Origin: CAIWGV01 sp964515175 | Lineage (GTDB): Bacteria > Pseudomonadota > Alphaproteobacteria > UBA7879 > UBA5542 | Reading direction: 5' to 3' | DNA length: 15,918 nucleotides | Assembly (NCBI GenBank): GCA_964515175.1 | Contig: CAZEUR010000027.1 | Location: forward strand, 1 to 15,918 | Shown here: positions 7,980-14,729 of the stretch, piece after piece | Layout of the letters: each line of letters opens with the position of its first letter | Numbering within the stretch: position 1 is the first letter of the stretch | Notes under the pieces: generated by a model | What the model was told of the DNA's origin: nothing | The model's input: the letters and a program-made list of their open reading frames with translations, nothing else | Database searches by the model: none | Translations under genes and position numbers: made by a program

Positions 7980-9124
7980 CAAACCCTCACTTTGTCTCTC
8001 TCAAGAATCTTCGTTAGAGAACCTGTATACATCCGTTGCGCCTCACTACTAGGCTCAAGATCAAACATTTTGCAGATAGCTCTTTCATAAATAGCTTCCG
8101 CTACCTCTTCTCCCTCTTTTCCATTTTGCCCCATAAAATGTTTCATCATGACCCCTGCGTTTATCTCTAAGACCTTCCATTCTCCATCTCTGATATCCAC
8201 AATATCTACAGAAGCAAATCCCACATTAACAGCCTCCATAGAACGTTGAGCTAGCCCCACGAGTTTCTTACAAATATCAGGTTCTATATTAGTGTCAGCC
8301 ACACCTCCTTGTTCCAGATTATGTTTCCATTTCAAGGCATATCTTCCACCAGAAGGAAGGATGTATTCTAAATCTAGAGAGATACCAGGAAAATCCGTAA
8401 AAAACCCATTAAAAGCTTTTTTGGACGGCAATCTACCAACGTAATCAAGAAATAGATCTCTTACTGTCTTGATCCCATCTCCAAGAAGTTCAGGGCGTAC
8501 TTTTCTATAAATGAGTTGAGGTTCTTGCCCCAACATAATAACTCGATATTCATCTCGAATATCTACAGCAGGAGAAATATAAAAATCATATTGCCCTGCT
8601 CCAAGGTTTTTCACATATAGAGCTTCGAGCTCCAATAGAGTGGAGGCTTTTTCAACGCCTTCTCCACCGCTTCCATTGGCAGGTTTACAAACAACTTTAT
8701 AATTGAATTGTTTTGCATAAGCTTCGATCGAAGGCCACACACCAGTTTTAGGCGCATATTTAGGCTCAGCAGGTGTCACAAAGAGCTCATGATCAACTGA
8801 AGGGATACCACCTCTTTTTAAGAGAGCTACAGTTGTTACTTTATCTTTACATCCCTGGTAAGAACCAGCTCCATTGACATCGAAATCATAGTAAAAAATC
8901 GTATGTTTTTTATCTCCTTTCTCTAACAAAAAAACCCATTCATTCGTCAAAGGTGTAAGCCTAAGAGATTGTCTTGTTGCAACATTTGCGATCAGCCTAG
9001 AAAAATCTCTTTTTAAGGGGGAGGTAGTCCTTGCCAGTTGAATCTCATCCGTTGCAGGAAGTACTGCAGAAAAAGTGCTCCAGCAGCTCAGCAAGAGAAG
9101 AAACGTTTTTGGCCTTAGCTTCAT
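7976..9124 (-). CDS. exported ATP-grasp ligase (cyanophycin-synthetase/RimK-like)
   Basis: A 382-aa ATP-grasp enzyme; these couple ATP hydrolysis to joining a carboxylate and an amine via an acyl phosphate. Visible are the pre-domain KDKVTTVALLKRGGIPSVDH (93-112), ATP-binding lysines in YKVVCKP (142-148), glycine-rich loop NGSGGEGV (150-157), EYRV (192-195), HNLEQGGVA (268-276) and metal ligands D307, E320, N322. HNLxxGGxA resembles the CphA/glutamate-ligase group. Unusually, residues 1-20 form a signal peptide (MKLRPKTFLLLLSCWSTFSA), implying action outside the bacterial cytoplasm, where ATP must come from elsewhere. It is a paralogue of the gene at 10055-11014, sharing the C-terminal pattern VLExNxGxMxKxFxxQxG. 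ATG 9124 overlaps the carrier stop as ATGA and has an AGAGGT ribosome-binding site. The substrate is unknown. Confidence 0.85.
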   Translation of the reverse strand: MKLRPKTFLLLLSCWSTFSAVLPATDEIQLARTTSPLKRDFSRLIANVATRQSLRLTPLTNEWVFLLEKGDKKHTIFYYDFDVNGAGSYQGCKDKVTTVALLKRGGIPSVDHELFVTPAEPKYAPKTGVWPSIEAYAKQFNYKVVCKPANGSGGEGVEKASTLLELEALYVKNLGAGQYDFYISPAVDIRDEYRVIMLGQEPQLIYRKVRPELLGDGIKTVRDLFLDYVGRLPSKKAFNGFFTDFPGISLDLEYILPSGGRYALKWKHNLEQGGVADTNIEPDICKKLVGLAQRSMEAVNVGFASVDIVDIRDGEWKVLEINAGVMMKHFMGQNGKEGEEVAEAIYERAICKMFDLEPSSEAQRMYTGSLTKILERDKVRVW

Positions 9125-10080
9125 TTGTTAACCTCTTTTTTGTTTGCAAACTTATTCTCTAAATAATCCAACATACTAACCGTTAGCATGGCTTGAACCA
9201 TATACTGCACAACCCGCGGTTGCCAACCCGCATAGAGTCCTTTAATTCCACTCTTGCGGACAACATCACCCAATGTATTAAAGAAACCCGCCTCTTGCGC
9301 CCCAACCATTTGCATCCGTGTTTTAATATTATCAAAAGGGAGGGTAGCCGCCGTATTGATGATTCCAACTGCTCCTCCAGATGCTAATAACTCGGTATTG
9401 CTTAACTCTTCTCTCCCAACATAAGCTTTCACTTGAGTTTTGCACCATTCATCCGCCCATAGAAAAGAAACCCAAGAAACATTTTGTTTTGGAAAAGTTG
9501 CAGATACTCCTCTTAAAAGCTCCGACCCTACTTTTCCAGAATTTTGACGAAAGAATTCTCTTAAAGTTCCTTTATTTTCTTTTGTCATAAGCCAGACTTT
9601 TAATCGTTCAAGAGGATTTATTACAAAAACCTCCGCATTGGCGATCGTAAGTCCTGTAGCAATCTTCCTCAAATACTTCCTTTTATGTGTCTCGTCATCC
9701 GGCAACAAAGACTCATACATAGGAGGAAACAAAATCATCATCGGATACCTATAAACTTGCTTAGACGCAGCGCGTACAGCATTGGGAACAAACCCTGAAT
9801 AAAATCCTCTATACCCTTTTTTTGCAATAATATCCTGTGAAACCTTCAAAAAAGAAGGTGTTTCCGGATGTGCTTGCCACCGTGTTTTCATCGTGTCAAA
9901 GGGATGTTCCAAAGGAAGTCCAATTAATGCCCTCCCCGCCCCCATAGCTGCTATTTCTGCAGCATCCCAAATTTTGCTTCTTCTGGGAGCTTTATCAGAT
10001 TCATCAATAGATCCGTAACTACTTCCCATACAAAAGACCACTACACTTCCAAAATTAATTAGCAAAGATTTTAACGTCAT
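9121..10080 (-). CDS. mitochondrial carrier family (SLC25-like) protein with signal peptide
   Basis: A 319-aa protein with the three-fold repeat of mitochondrial carriers, each unit being two membrane helices with a signature at the first bend: PFDTMKTR (60-67), PLERLKVW (156-163, degenerate) and PFDNIKTR (248-255), spaced 96 and 92 residues. The matching second halves are KKGYRGFYSGFVP (88-99) and SGIKGLYAGWQP (277-288). Such carriers exchange nucleotides, cofactors or metabolites across the inner mitochondrial membrane and are very rare in bacteria. Residues 1-24 are an added hydrophobic leader (core LLINFGSVVVFCMG) resembling a Sec signal. ATG 10080 has GGAGA upstream. Between a TPP-making kinase and thiBPQ, a TPP (SLC25A19-like), thiamine-intermediate or adenine-nucleotide carrier is likely; its final membrane (bacterial or host mitochondrial) is not determined by the sequence. 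Confidence 0.92.
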   Translation of the reverse strand: MTLKSLLINFGSVVVFCMGSSYGSIDESDKAPRRSKIWDAAEIAAMGAGRALIGLPLEHPFDTMKTRWQAHPETPSFLKVSQDIIAKKGYRGFYSGFVPNAVRAASKQVYRYPMMILFPPMYESLLPDDETHKRKYLRKIATGLTIANAEVFVINPLERLKVWLMTKENKGTLREFFRQNSGKVGSELLRGVSATFPKQNVSWVSFLWADEWCKTQVKAYVGREELSNTELLASGGAVGIINTAATLPFDNIKTRMQMVGAQEAGFFNTLGDVVRKSGIKGLYAGWQPRVVQYMVQAMLTVSMLDYLENKFANKKEVNK

Positions 10081-11014
10081 TTTTTTTCTCCGATTTAGCA
10101 AAATAAGAAACAATAGCTCTCTTATACATGGACTTTACCGTCTTGTACCCTGTCTCTCCCTGTTGAGAAAGAAAAATCTTTGTCATAATCCCTGGGTTTA
10201 CTTCCAACACCAACAGGCGTCCAGCATCATCTACAAAAAAATCTATGGAACAAAATTTAATTCCAATAAAATTGGCTGCTTTTACCGCCTGTTCCTTCAA
10301 CTTCTTTCTCAACTCTTCCCCTATATCCAGAGAAGCTCTCGCTCCACTTGATAAGTTATGTTGCTCTGTCATAAAAATCTTATCATTACTGATGGACCTT
10401 CTATTCAGGAGATTTTCTAAACAACTTTTCCAAAAAGAGGAGTTCAACTGGTCGGATAGAAAGTTCTGTAATTTATCCCTTTCATTTTTCATTACAAAAG
10501 GGCGTTCTTTTTTATAAACCAGCTCCGCACTCCCCTCCAAAACATAAACTCTATATTCATATTCAGAATAAATATAAGGGGAAATACAAACGTCTTGAGA
10601 GTCTTTCACTAGCCGAATGGCGGCAGTTTCAATTTCTTGTTGGTTTTGACAAAAATATATCTTAATCCCTCCTGCTGTCTTAGGCGGTTTACATACAACT
10701 TTATGATCAAATTGGGCTGTAAAAGACAAAATATTTTCTAGAAAGGCTCCTCTCTCAGGACTCCCTTCCTCTAGAGGAGAAAAGAAAGTTTTATGTTCAA
10801 CATTCAAAATATTTGCTTTCGATAAGGTCTCACTTGTAAGTTGCTTGTCCCTGCAAATTTCTACAGCCCCTGAGGGATTATTATCAAAATAGTACCCACA
10901 CACATTAAGGAAAGTATCTTCATTTGAAAATCGATAGAGACGCCCTCCTGACAAAACTGAAAGTTTTAAATTAAGTTCTGCCGCTACTTCGGAAAATATC
11001 TGATCGTCTTTCAT
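10055..11014 (-). CDS. ATP-grasp ligase paralogue, no signal peptide
   Basis: A 319-aa relative of the ATP-grasp protein at 7976-9124. Shared blocks are HKVVCKP (104-110), EYRVYVLEGSAELVYKKERP (153-172), HNLSSGARA (219-227), D258 in SIDFF, and VLEVNPGIMTKIF (269-281) with metal ligands E271 and N273. The glycine-rich loop is weaker than in its partner (PKTAGGIKIY instead of NGSGGEGV), so activity may be altered. Unlike its partner it begins directly with MKDDQIF and lacks a signal peptide. ATG 11014-11012 is chosen because AAGGAAGG precedes it; a TTG at 11029 would add only five residues. It overlaps the carrier gene by 26 bases and follows the kinase stop by 11. The two ligases flank the carrier, suggesting a shared task, perhaps a tandem duplication with one copy retargeted. 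The substrate is unknown. Confidence 0.8.
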   Translation of the reverse strand: MKDDQIFSEVAAELNLKLSVLSGGRLYRFSNEDTFLNVCGYYFDNNPSGAVEICRDKQLTSETLSKANILNVEHKTFFSPLEEGSPERGAFLENILSFTAQFDHKVVCKPPKTAGGIKIYFCQNQQEIETAAIRLVKDSQDVCISPYIYSEYEYRVYVLEGSAELVYKKERPFVMKNERDKLQNFLSDQLNSSFWKSCLENLLNRRSISNDKIFMTEQHNLSSGARASLDIGEELRKKLKEQAVKAANFIGIKFCSIDFFVDDAGRLLVLEVNPGIMTKIFLSQQGETGYKTVKSMYKRAIVSYFAKSEKKNDVKIFAN

Positions 11015-11025
11015 TGTTCCTTCCT

Positions 11026-11802
11026 TCAATGACTAGGCCTCACCAAAAGAGCTTCTCCCTTAACCGTAAGAGTTACTTCCTCTGCCGCTAAGACATTACA
11101 ACTACTATCTTGAACACCGAGTTCTAAGTTGTAGCTCTCATCCAAATTCCAAACGAGCCCCGTAGAAACAGCTGTTGCTTTTGGAAAGCCAAACAATCCC
11201 AGCTTCGCCCCAACAGTCCCCCTGAAGCTGATATTTTCGTCTCTCAAAAACTGAAGAATTTCTTTTTCTGTTTCAATGTGGATAGGAGCACTTTGAGTGT
11301 GGAATTTCTTCAGAACAGATAGATTATGAAAAGTATGATCCGTTCTCTCTCCTCCGAGCACATTTAAAAGCTTGATGCTTCGCGCATTATTTTGTAACGC
11401 AAACTTAATACCCTTATCTAAATCTGTAAAATTTTGAGAAGCAGCCCGAACAAACATGAGACCACCACTTATATAAGGCTCAAAAACAACTTCTTCATCC
11501 CCCGGTTTTTCTTTCTCTTTAAAATAGCCATGAGCTTCTGCAAGAGCGTGTTCTAATTTACCATCCTCTGATAAGGAGTCAAAATCTCCCAGGACATACC
11601 TTGGAGAAATACCCGCTTCTTTCACGCCATGAATAGCTCCATCTAAAACAACCGTTTCATGAGAATGTTGATACCGAGACAAAAGACCAATTGCAGACAC
11701 ACTTCTCATCGCATTACCAAATATTAAAAAATCTTTTGCCACTTCAACCGCTCCATTTGCCGTGAGAAAAACTCCTACTATCAGTCCTGTTATTTTTTTC
11801 AT
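11026..11802 (-). CDS. thiamine pyrophosphokinase with signal peptide
   Basis: A 258-aa protein that transfers pyrophosphate from ATP to thiamine, giving TPP. Motifs: VVLDGA (51-56), LGDFDSL (71-77), TDLDKGI (126-132), LGGERTDHTFHNL (149-161) and the thiamine-site element TGLVWNLD with SSCN (233-236). Two oddities: residues 1-18 form a signal peptide (MKKITGLIVGVFLTANGA), and about 25 extra, acidic residues separate GDFDSL from the TD motif, where the usual KDxTD reads QNFTD. Kinases of this family are normally cytoplasmic. Two adjacent ATGs follow AGGAGGG; I chose the second (11802), at better spacing. The upstream TTG at 11829 would put a charged tail before the leader. If exported, it depends on ATP outside the bacterial cytoplasm. 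It lies 37 bases after thiD-tenA. Confidence 0.9.
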   Translation of the reverse strand: MKKITGLIVGVFLTANGAVEVAKDFLIFGNAMRSVSAIGLLSRYQHSHETVVLDGAIHGVKEAGISPRYVLGDFDSLSEDGKLEHALAEAHGYFKEKEKPGDEEVVFEPYISGGLMFVRAASQNFTDLDKGIKFALQNNARSIKLLNVLGGERTDHTFHNLSVLKKFHTQSAPIHIETEKEILQFLRDENISFRGTVGAKLGLFGFPKATAVSTGLVWNLDESYNLELGVQDSSCNVLAAEEVTLTVKGEALLVRPSH

Positions 11803-11839
11803 CATTCCCTCCTTTTCCTTGTTACCCAATTACCTTGAT

Positions 11840-13489
11840 TTATTTTGGAATTTTTCCAAAAAATTCTGCAATTCCTCGACAAAAAAGAAGTTCTTGCCTT
11901 ACTCCCTCCTTGAAAATCCTTCTCATAGAAATTCTCCTATTAAAAGAAGCTCTTTCTGCAACCCTATCCGTTAACTGAATAAAATCATTTATGCTTTTTC
12001 TTCGGAGAGGAGAACTATATGTATCAATCCATTTTTGATATTTATTATGTCTGACGTCTTCTGAACTCTGCCCCCTCTTAATAAACTCGCCCAGCTCTTG
12101 ATAGATAACGGCACATGGCAAAACGGCAGCTAAAGATTCTTCTAATAATTCCTTCCCCTCTCTCTCGAGGAAGTGAACGTATTCTTGAGTAGAAGGGGCC
12201 TCAAAACTTAAAGTGTCCCAGAAAGTTGCTGAAAATTCTGTTGGATGATCTAAGCTCTCATATTTAGCAAAGAAAGTTCTTTTATGTTTCTCGTCTTTAG
12301 GTCCAGAAAGTTTCTTTTTCATATATTCCTGGTCTTCAAGAGGAAAAGATCGCTCTACAAGACCTCGGTGGATATGTTCATATAATTCATCTCGTTTTTT
12401 TAGAAAGATATAATCTTGATGAAGATAAAAGAAAAATTGGTCACGAGATACACTATTATCTGCAATACTTCTATTAAAAGGAGCTCTTAGTATGCTCAGA
12501 AAATCAGGCCTTACTTCCTCCCAAACATCACAGAAACGGGTCCATGGCATTTCCATTCCACACAAATGATTAACAGGATTTATTCCCTTACCACACCTAT
12601 ATCTATCACTTGATTCCAGAGCTGTTGTGAGAAATTTCTTTCCCTCCCGCACAGAAGTAGCAATATCAAACGAATGAGCAAGATAAGCTGCGATAGCCGC
12701 AGAAAATGTGCATCCTGTTCCATGTAAATTTGCAATAGGTAACTTTATGTCTGTGAGCCAAACAGCCGGGTGACCTTCACTTGTCATAAGACAATCTTCG
12801 CTTGTCATTTCGTCAAACCCACATCCCTTAACCACAACTGCTTTCGCCCCAGATTGTAATAATTCAATAGCTCTTTGTTCTACGTCTTGTTTATTCCTAA
12901 ACTCTCTGCCTTGTAAAAACCGCGAAGCTTCATGACGATTGGGGGTAATAACATCTACCAAAGGAAACAATTCCCTTACCATAGTTTCCACAAAACGAGC
13001 TTCATCATGTACAACTAAACTATTCCCACCTTTAGAAATAAGCACAGGATCTAAAACTATTTTTCCTATAAATCCCTTTTCTTTTTGAGCACGCAATGTT
13101 TTTGCAACCATACTCACATTCTCAGTTGTTCCCAAAGCTCCAATTTTAATGACATCCGTTCCAATATCATCCATTACAGCGTTTATTTGTCCATTAATTA
13201 TTTTGCTATCTACAGGAACAACATCTGAGACGCCTTGTGTATTTTGAACAGTAATTAAGGTTAAAGCAGTTGTTCCAAAACATCCCAGCGCAGAAAATGT
13301 TTTCAGATCAGCTTGAATTCCTGCCCCTCCTCCTGAATCAGAACCCCCTATAGACAAAACACGTCTATAGGTCTCTTTTGAAAAATCTTCCATAGCAGCG
13401 AAAGAGGATAGCGAAAAAAATAAAAGAAGAGTTAGATTTCTAAAAAGACTGTTCTTTGAAACTGAGCGAAACTTTTGTGTGAGTCTCAT
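11840..13489 (-). CDS. bifunctional ThiD-TenA protein with N-terminal signal-like leader
   Basis: A 549-aa fusion. Residues 43-305 are ThiD, which phosphorylates hydroxymethylpyrimidine (HMP) and then HMP-P: GGSDSGGGAG (48-57), DPVLISKGG (147-155), TPNRHEA (182-188) and LHGTGCTFSAA with catalytic-type C260. Residues 315-549 are a TenA domain, the family that releases HMP from damaged thiamine: D359 in LHQDY, C459 in VLPCAVIYQELG and E533 in RQELLF keep the catalytic positions. The first 32 residues (basic start, core LTLLLFFSLSSFA) look like a signal peptide; the arginine- and serine-rich start could also pass for a mitochondrial presequence. ATG 13489 overlaps the tenA stop as ATGA and has GAGGAAG upstream. 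ThiD-TenA fusions exist elsewhere, mostly cytoplasmic; the leader is what is unusual here. Confidence 0.92.
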   Translation of the reverse strand: MRLTQKFRSVSKNSLFRNLTLLLFFSLSSFAAMEDFSKETYRRVLSIGGSDSGGGAGIQADLKTFSALGCFGTTALTLITVQNTQGVSDVVPVDSKIINGQINAVMDDIGTDVIKIGALGTTENVSMVAKTLRAQKEKGFIGKIVLDPVLISKGGNSLVVHDEARFVETMVRELFPLVDVITPNRHEASRFLQGREFRNKQDVEQRAIELLQSGAKAVVVKGCGFDEMTSEDCLMTSEGHPAVWLTDIKLPIANLHGTGCTFSAAIAAYLAHSFDIATSVREGKKFLTTALESSDRYRCGKGINPVNHLCGMEMPWTRFCDVWEEVRPDFLSILRAPFNRSIADNSVSRDQFFFYLHQDYIFLKKRDELYEHIHRGLVERSFPLEDQEYMKKKLSGPKDEKHKRTFFAKYESLDHPTEFSATFWDTLSFEAPSTQEYVHFLEREGKELLEESLAAVLPCAVIYQELGEFIKRGQSSEDVRHNKYQKWIDTYSSPLRRKSINDFIQLTDRVAERASFNRRISMRRIFKEGVRQELLFCRGIAEFFGKIPK

Positions 13490-14223
13490 GCTTCCTCTCT
13501 AACTCCAAAAACTCGTAAATTATAAGCATCATCCCAAAAATCATATTCAAATTGCGAACTAGCCTTATGAATTTTTTCCAGAGCTGTTTTTTCCTTTTCT
13601 CCAACTCCGACTGTGTTTCTATCAACTAAATGCATCATAGAGCGAACGCTAGTAGAAAAATCTTCCCCTGAGTAAGTTTCTATCCATTTTCTATAAGGAT
13701 TATTTACCATAGATCCATTGGTTAAAATGTATTTCCCCACATCTTCATATATCCAAAAACAGGGCCACAGAGCAGTAATAGTTGCAACATAATTCCCTCG
13801 ATGTAAAGTTGCACGTAAAAAGTTTGTATAATGAAAACAAGCCGGGCTAAGCTCCTCTGAAACTTTGTCTATTCCATACTCCTTGAAGAAAGACTCATGA
13901 AGCGCGTGCTCAGCCAAGCGGACATCAGTTGCAAACTTCTTCAAAGTTTCTTTCTCTGTTGCAGTAGGAGCTAAAAAAGAAGCTCCTTCTAAAACAGCCG
14001 AAAACTCGTTCAGATAACGCCAGTCTTGTTGAACGTAGAAAGAAAATCTTTCTTTTTCCAAAGACCCATCTATAAGGCTCACGACAAATGGATGGTGATA
14101 AATAGTATCTACAATAGGTTTGGCCTTAGTCTGTAATTCCTTACCAAAATCACTCTCTGAAACACTTCCAAATAGGGATAAAAAAGACGCTGCAACAGCA
14201 ATACAAATAAGGAATTTTTTCAT
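13486..14223 (-). CDS. tenA: TenA-family aminopyrimidine aminohydrolase with signal peptide
   Basis: A 245-aa TenA protein, first gene of the operon. TenA hydrolyses aminopyrimidines from degraded thiamine to HMP, or thiamine itself. The active-site residues known from B. subtilis TenA are present: D67 in VQQDWRYL, C155 in ALWPCFWIYEDVG and E227 in QFEYDFWDDAY; FHYTNFL and the NPYRKWIETYSG segment are also typical. Residues 1-21 are a signal peptide (MKKFLICIAVAASFLSLFGS), not a normal part of TenA. ATG 14223 has an ideal ribosome-binding site, AGGAGGG; a GTG at 14241 lies upstream of that site and is rejected. The gene is the second TenA in the operon, next to the ThiD-TenA fusion. The start is four bases from the leader hairpin region at 14235-14275. 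Confidence 0.93.
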   Translation of the reverse strand: MKKFLICIAVAASFLSLFGSVSESDFGKELQTKAKPIVDTIYHHPFVVSLIDGSLEKERFSFYVQQDWRYLNEFSAVLEGASFLAPTATEKETLKKFATDVRLAEHALHESFFKEYGIDKVSEELSPACFHYTNFLRATLHRGNYVATITALWPCFWIYEDVGKYILTNGSMVNNPYRKWIETYSGEDFSTSVRSMMHLVDRNTVGVGEKEKTALEKIHKASSQFEYDFWDDAYNLRVFGVREEA

Positions 14224-14234
14224 TCTACCCTCCT

Positions 14235-14275
14235 GAGACACAAGACCTTAAATCTTTGTATCTCAAGGGTCTTGT
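14235..14275 (-). promoter_or_regulatory. tenA: tenA leader with two mutually exclusive hairpins
   Basis: On the transcript of the minus strand, ACAAGACCCTT (14275-14265) can pair with AAGGTCTTGT (14249-14240): ten pairs with one bulge. Alternatively GAGATACAA (14264-14256) pairs with TTGTGTCTC (14243-14235): nine pairs including one G-U. The two share bases 14240-14243, so only one can form. The second ends directly at the ribosome-binding site of tenA (14234-14228). There is no U-run, so this is not an ordinary terminator. The conserved TPP-riboswitch segments (CTGAGA, and the GATAATGCCAGCGT-type block) are absent. Whether the switch is functional is unknown. Confidence 0.45.
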
Positions 14276-14354
14276 ATCACCTTATTTATAAAAAAGGAAG
14301 GAGAAAATTATTCTGAATTTCTACAAAATAAGTCTTGGAGAAATTAGCCTAATT

Positions 14355-14677
14355 CTATAATGACATATCTCTATTTCTGTCTTCCTGCTGTTGAGTTTGG
14401 ATTTGTTTCTGCTCAATCTGTGTTTGTTGTTCTCTATGAGTGCTGTCATAGTTGTTTTTATCAGCTCTAAATTCTTTCTCTACCTTTTTTTCGATTCTGG
14501 ATAGGTCTTTGCCATCAGAGAGCACTGAACTTGATTTACTGAGGCTCTGGACAAGCATCTCTTTTGTTTCATGGTAGGCTTTGTAGAAAGCGGCTTGATC
14601 AATATACTGAATTCTTCGATTATCCAGGTGACCGTGCTTGTTCGCTTGCTGAGACTCATACTGAGCTTTGTATTTTT
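14355..14677 (-). pseudogene. 3' remnant of an unrecognised gene, cut by the IS6 element
   Basis: The frame runs on the minus strand from the IS boundary at 14677 to the stop at 14355, about 107 native residues. It has no start of its own; the TTG at 14690 lies inside the IS repeat. The product is hydrophilic, coiled-coil-like and ends in a glutamine-rich tail (EQKQIQTQQQEDRNRD), typical of the C-terminal tail of a large protein; conjugation or surface proteins often end so, but I do not recognise this one. The 5' part has been removed by the IS or by a deletion next to it. It is followed by 131 bases that hold the tenA leader. Confidence 0.55.
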
Positions 14678-14695
14678 GGCTCTGTTGCAAAAACT
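14678..14695 (+). repeat. IS6 left terminal inverted repeat
   Basis: GGCTCTGTTGCAAAAACT, identical in reverse complement to bases 15502-15519. It marks the end of the element downstream of the transposase gene. Confidence 0.92.
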
Positions 14696-14729
14696 TAGGA
14701 AGAGTAAAAATCCCCTCAATTTTGAGGGT

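Larger units (their letters stand above)
1950..14223 (-). other. twelve-gene thiamine operon
   Basis: Twelve genes lie head to tail on the minus strand: tenA, thiD-tenA, thiamine pyrophosphokinase, ATP-grasp, mitochondrial carrier, ATP-grasp, TPP-dependent decarboxylase, thiB, thiP, thiQ, HAD phosphatase, Nudix hydrolase. Nine junctions overlap (4, 26, 4, 4, 4, 17, 14, 8 and 11 bases); the other two gaps are 37 and 11 bases. This is what one expects of a single transcript with coupled translation. The only sizeable leader is in front of tenA. Seven genes are unambiguously thiamine-related or TPP-dependent, so the carrier and the ATP-grasp genes in the middle probably serve the same purpose. 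No rho-independent terminator was seen after the last gene. Confidence 0.8.

Noticed and set aside
9183..9590. Overlapping frames inside the carrier gene on both strands
   Set aside because: They are shadows of the carrier coding sequence; the carrier repeats at correct spacing settle the true frame.
14235..14275. Rho-independent terminator before tenA
   Set aside because: The stem is plausible, but no run of U follows it on the minus-strand transcript; the ribosome-binding site comes next.
14221..14354. TPP riboswitch upstream of tenA
   Set aside because: The conserved aptamer segments are not present on the transcribed strand; only simple competing hairpins are visible.
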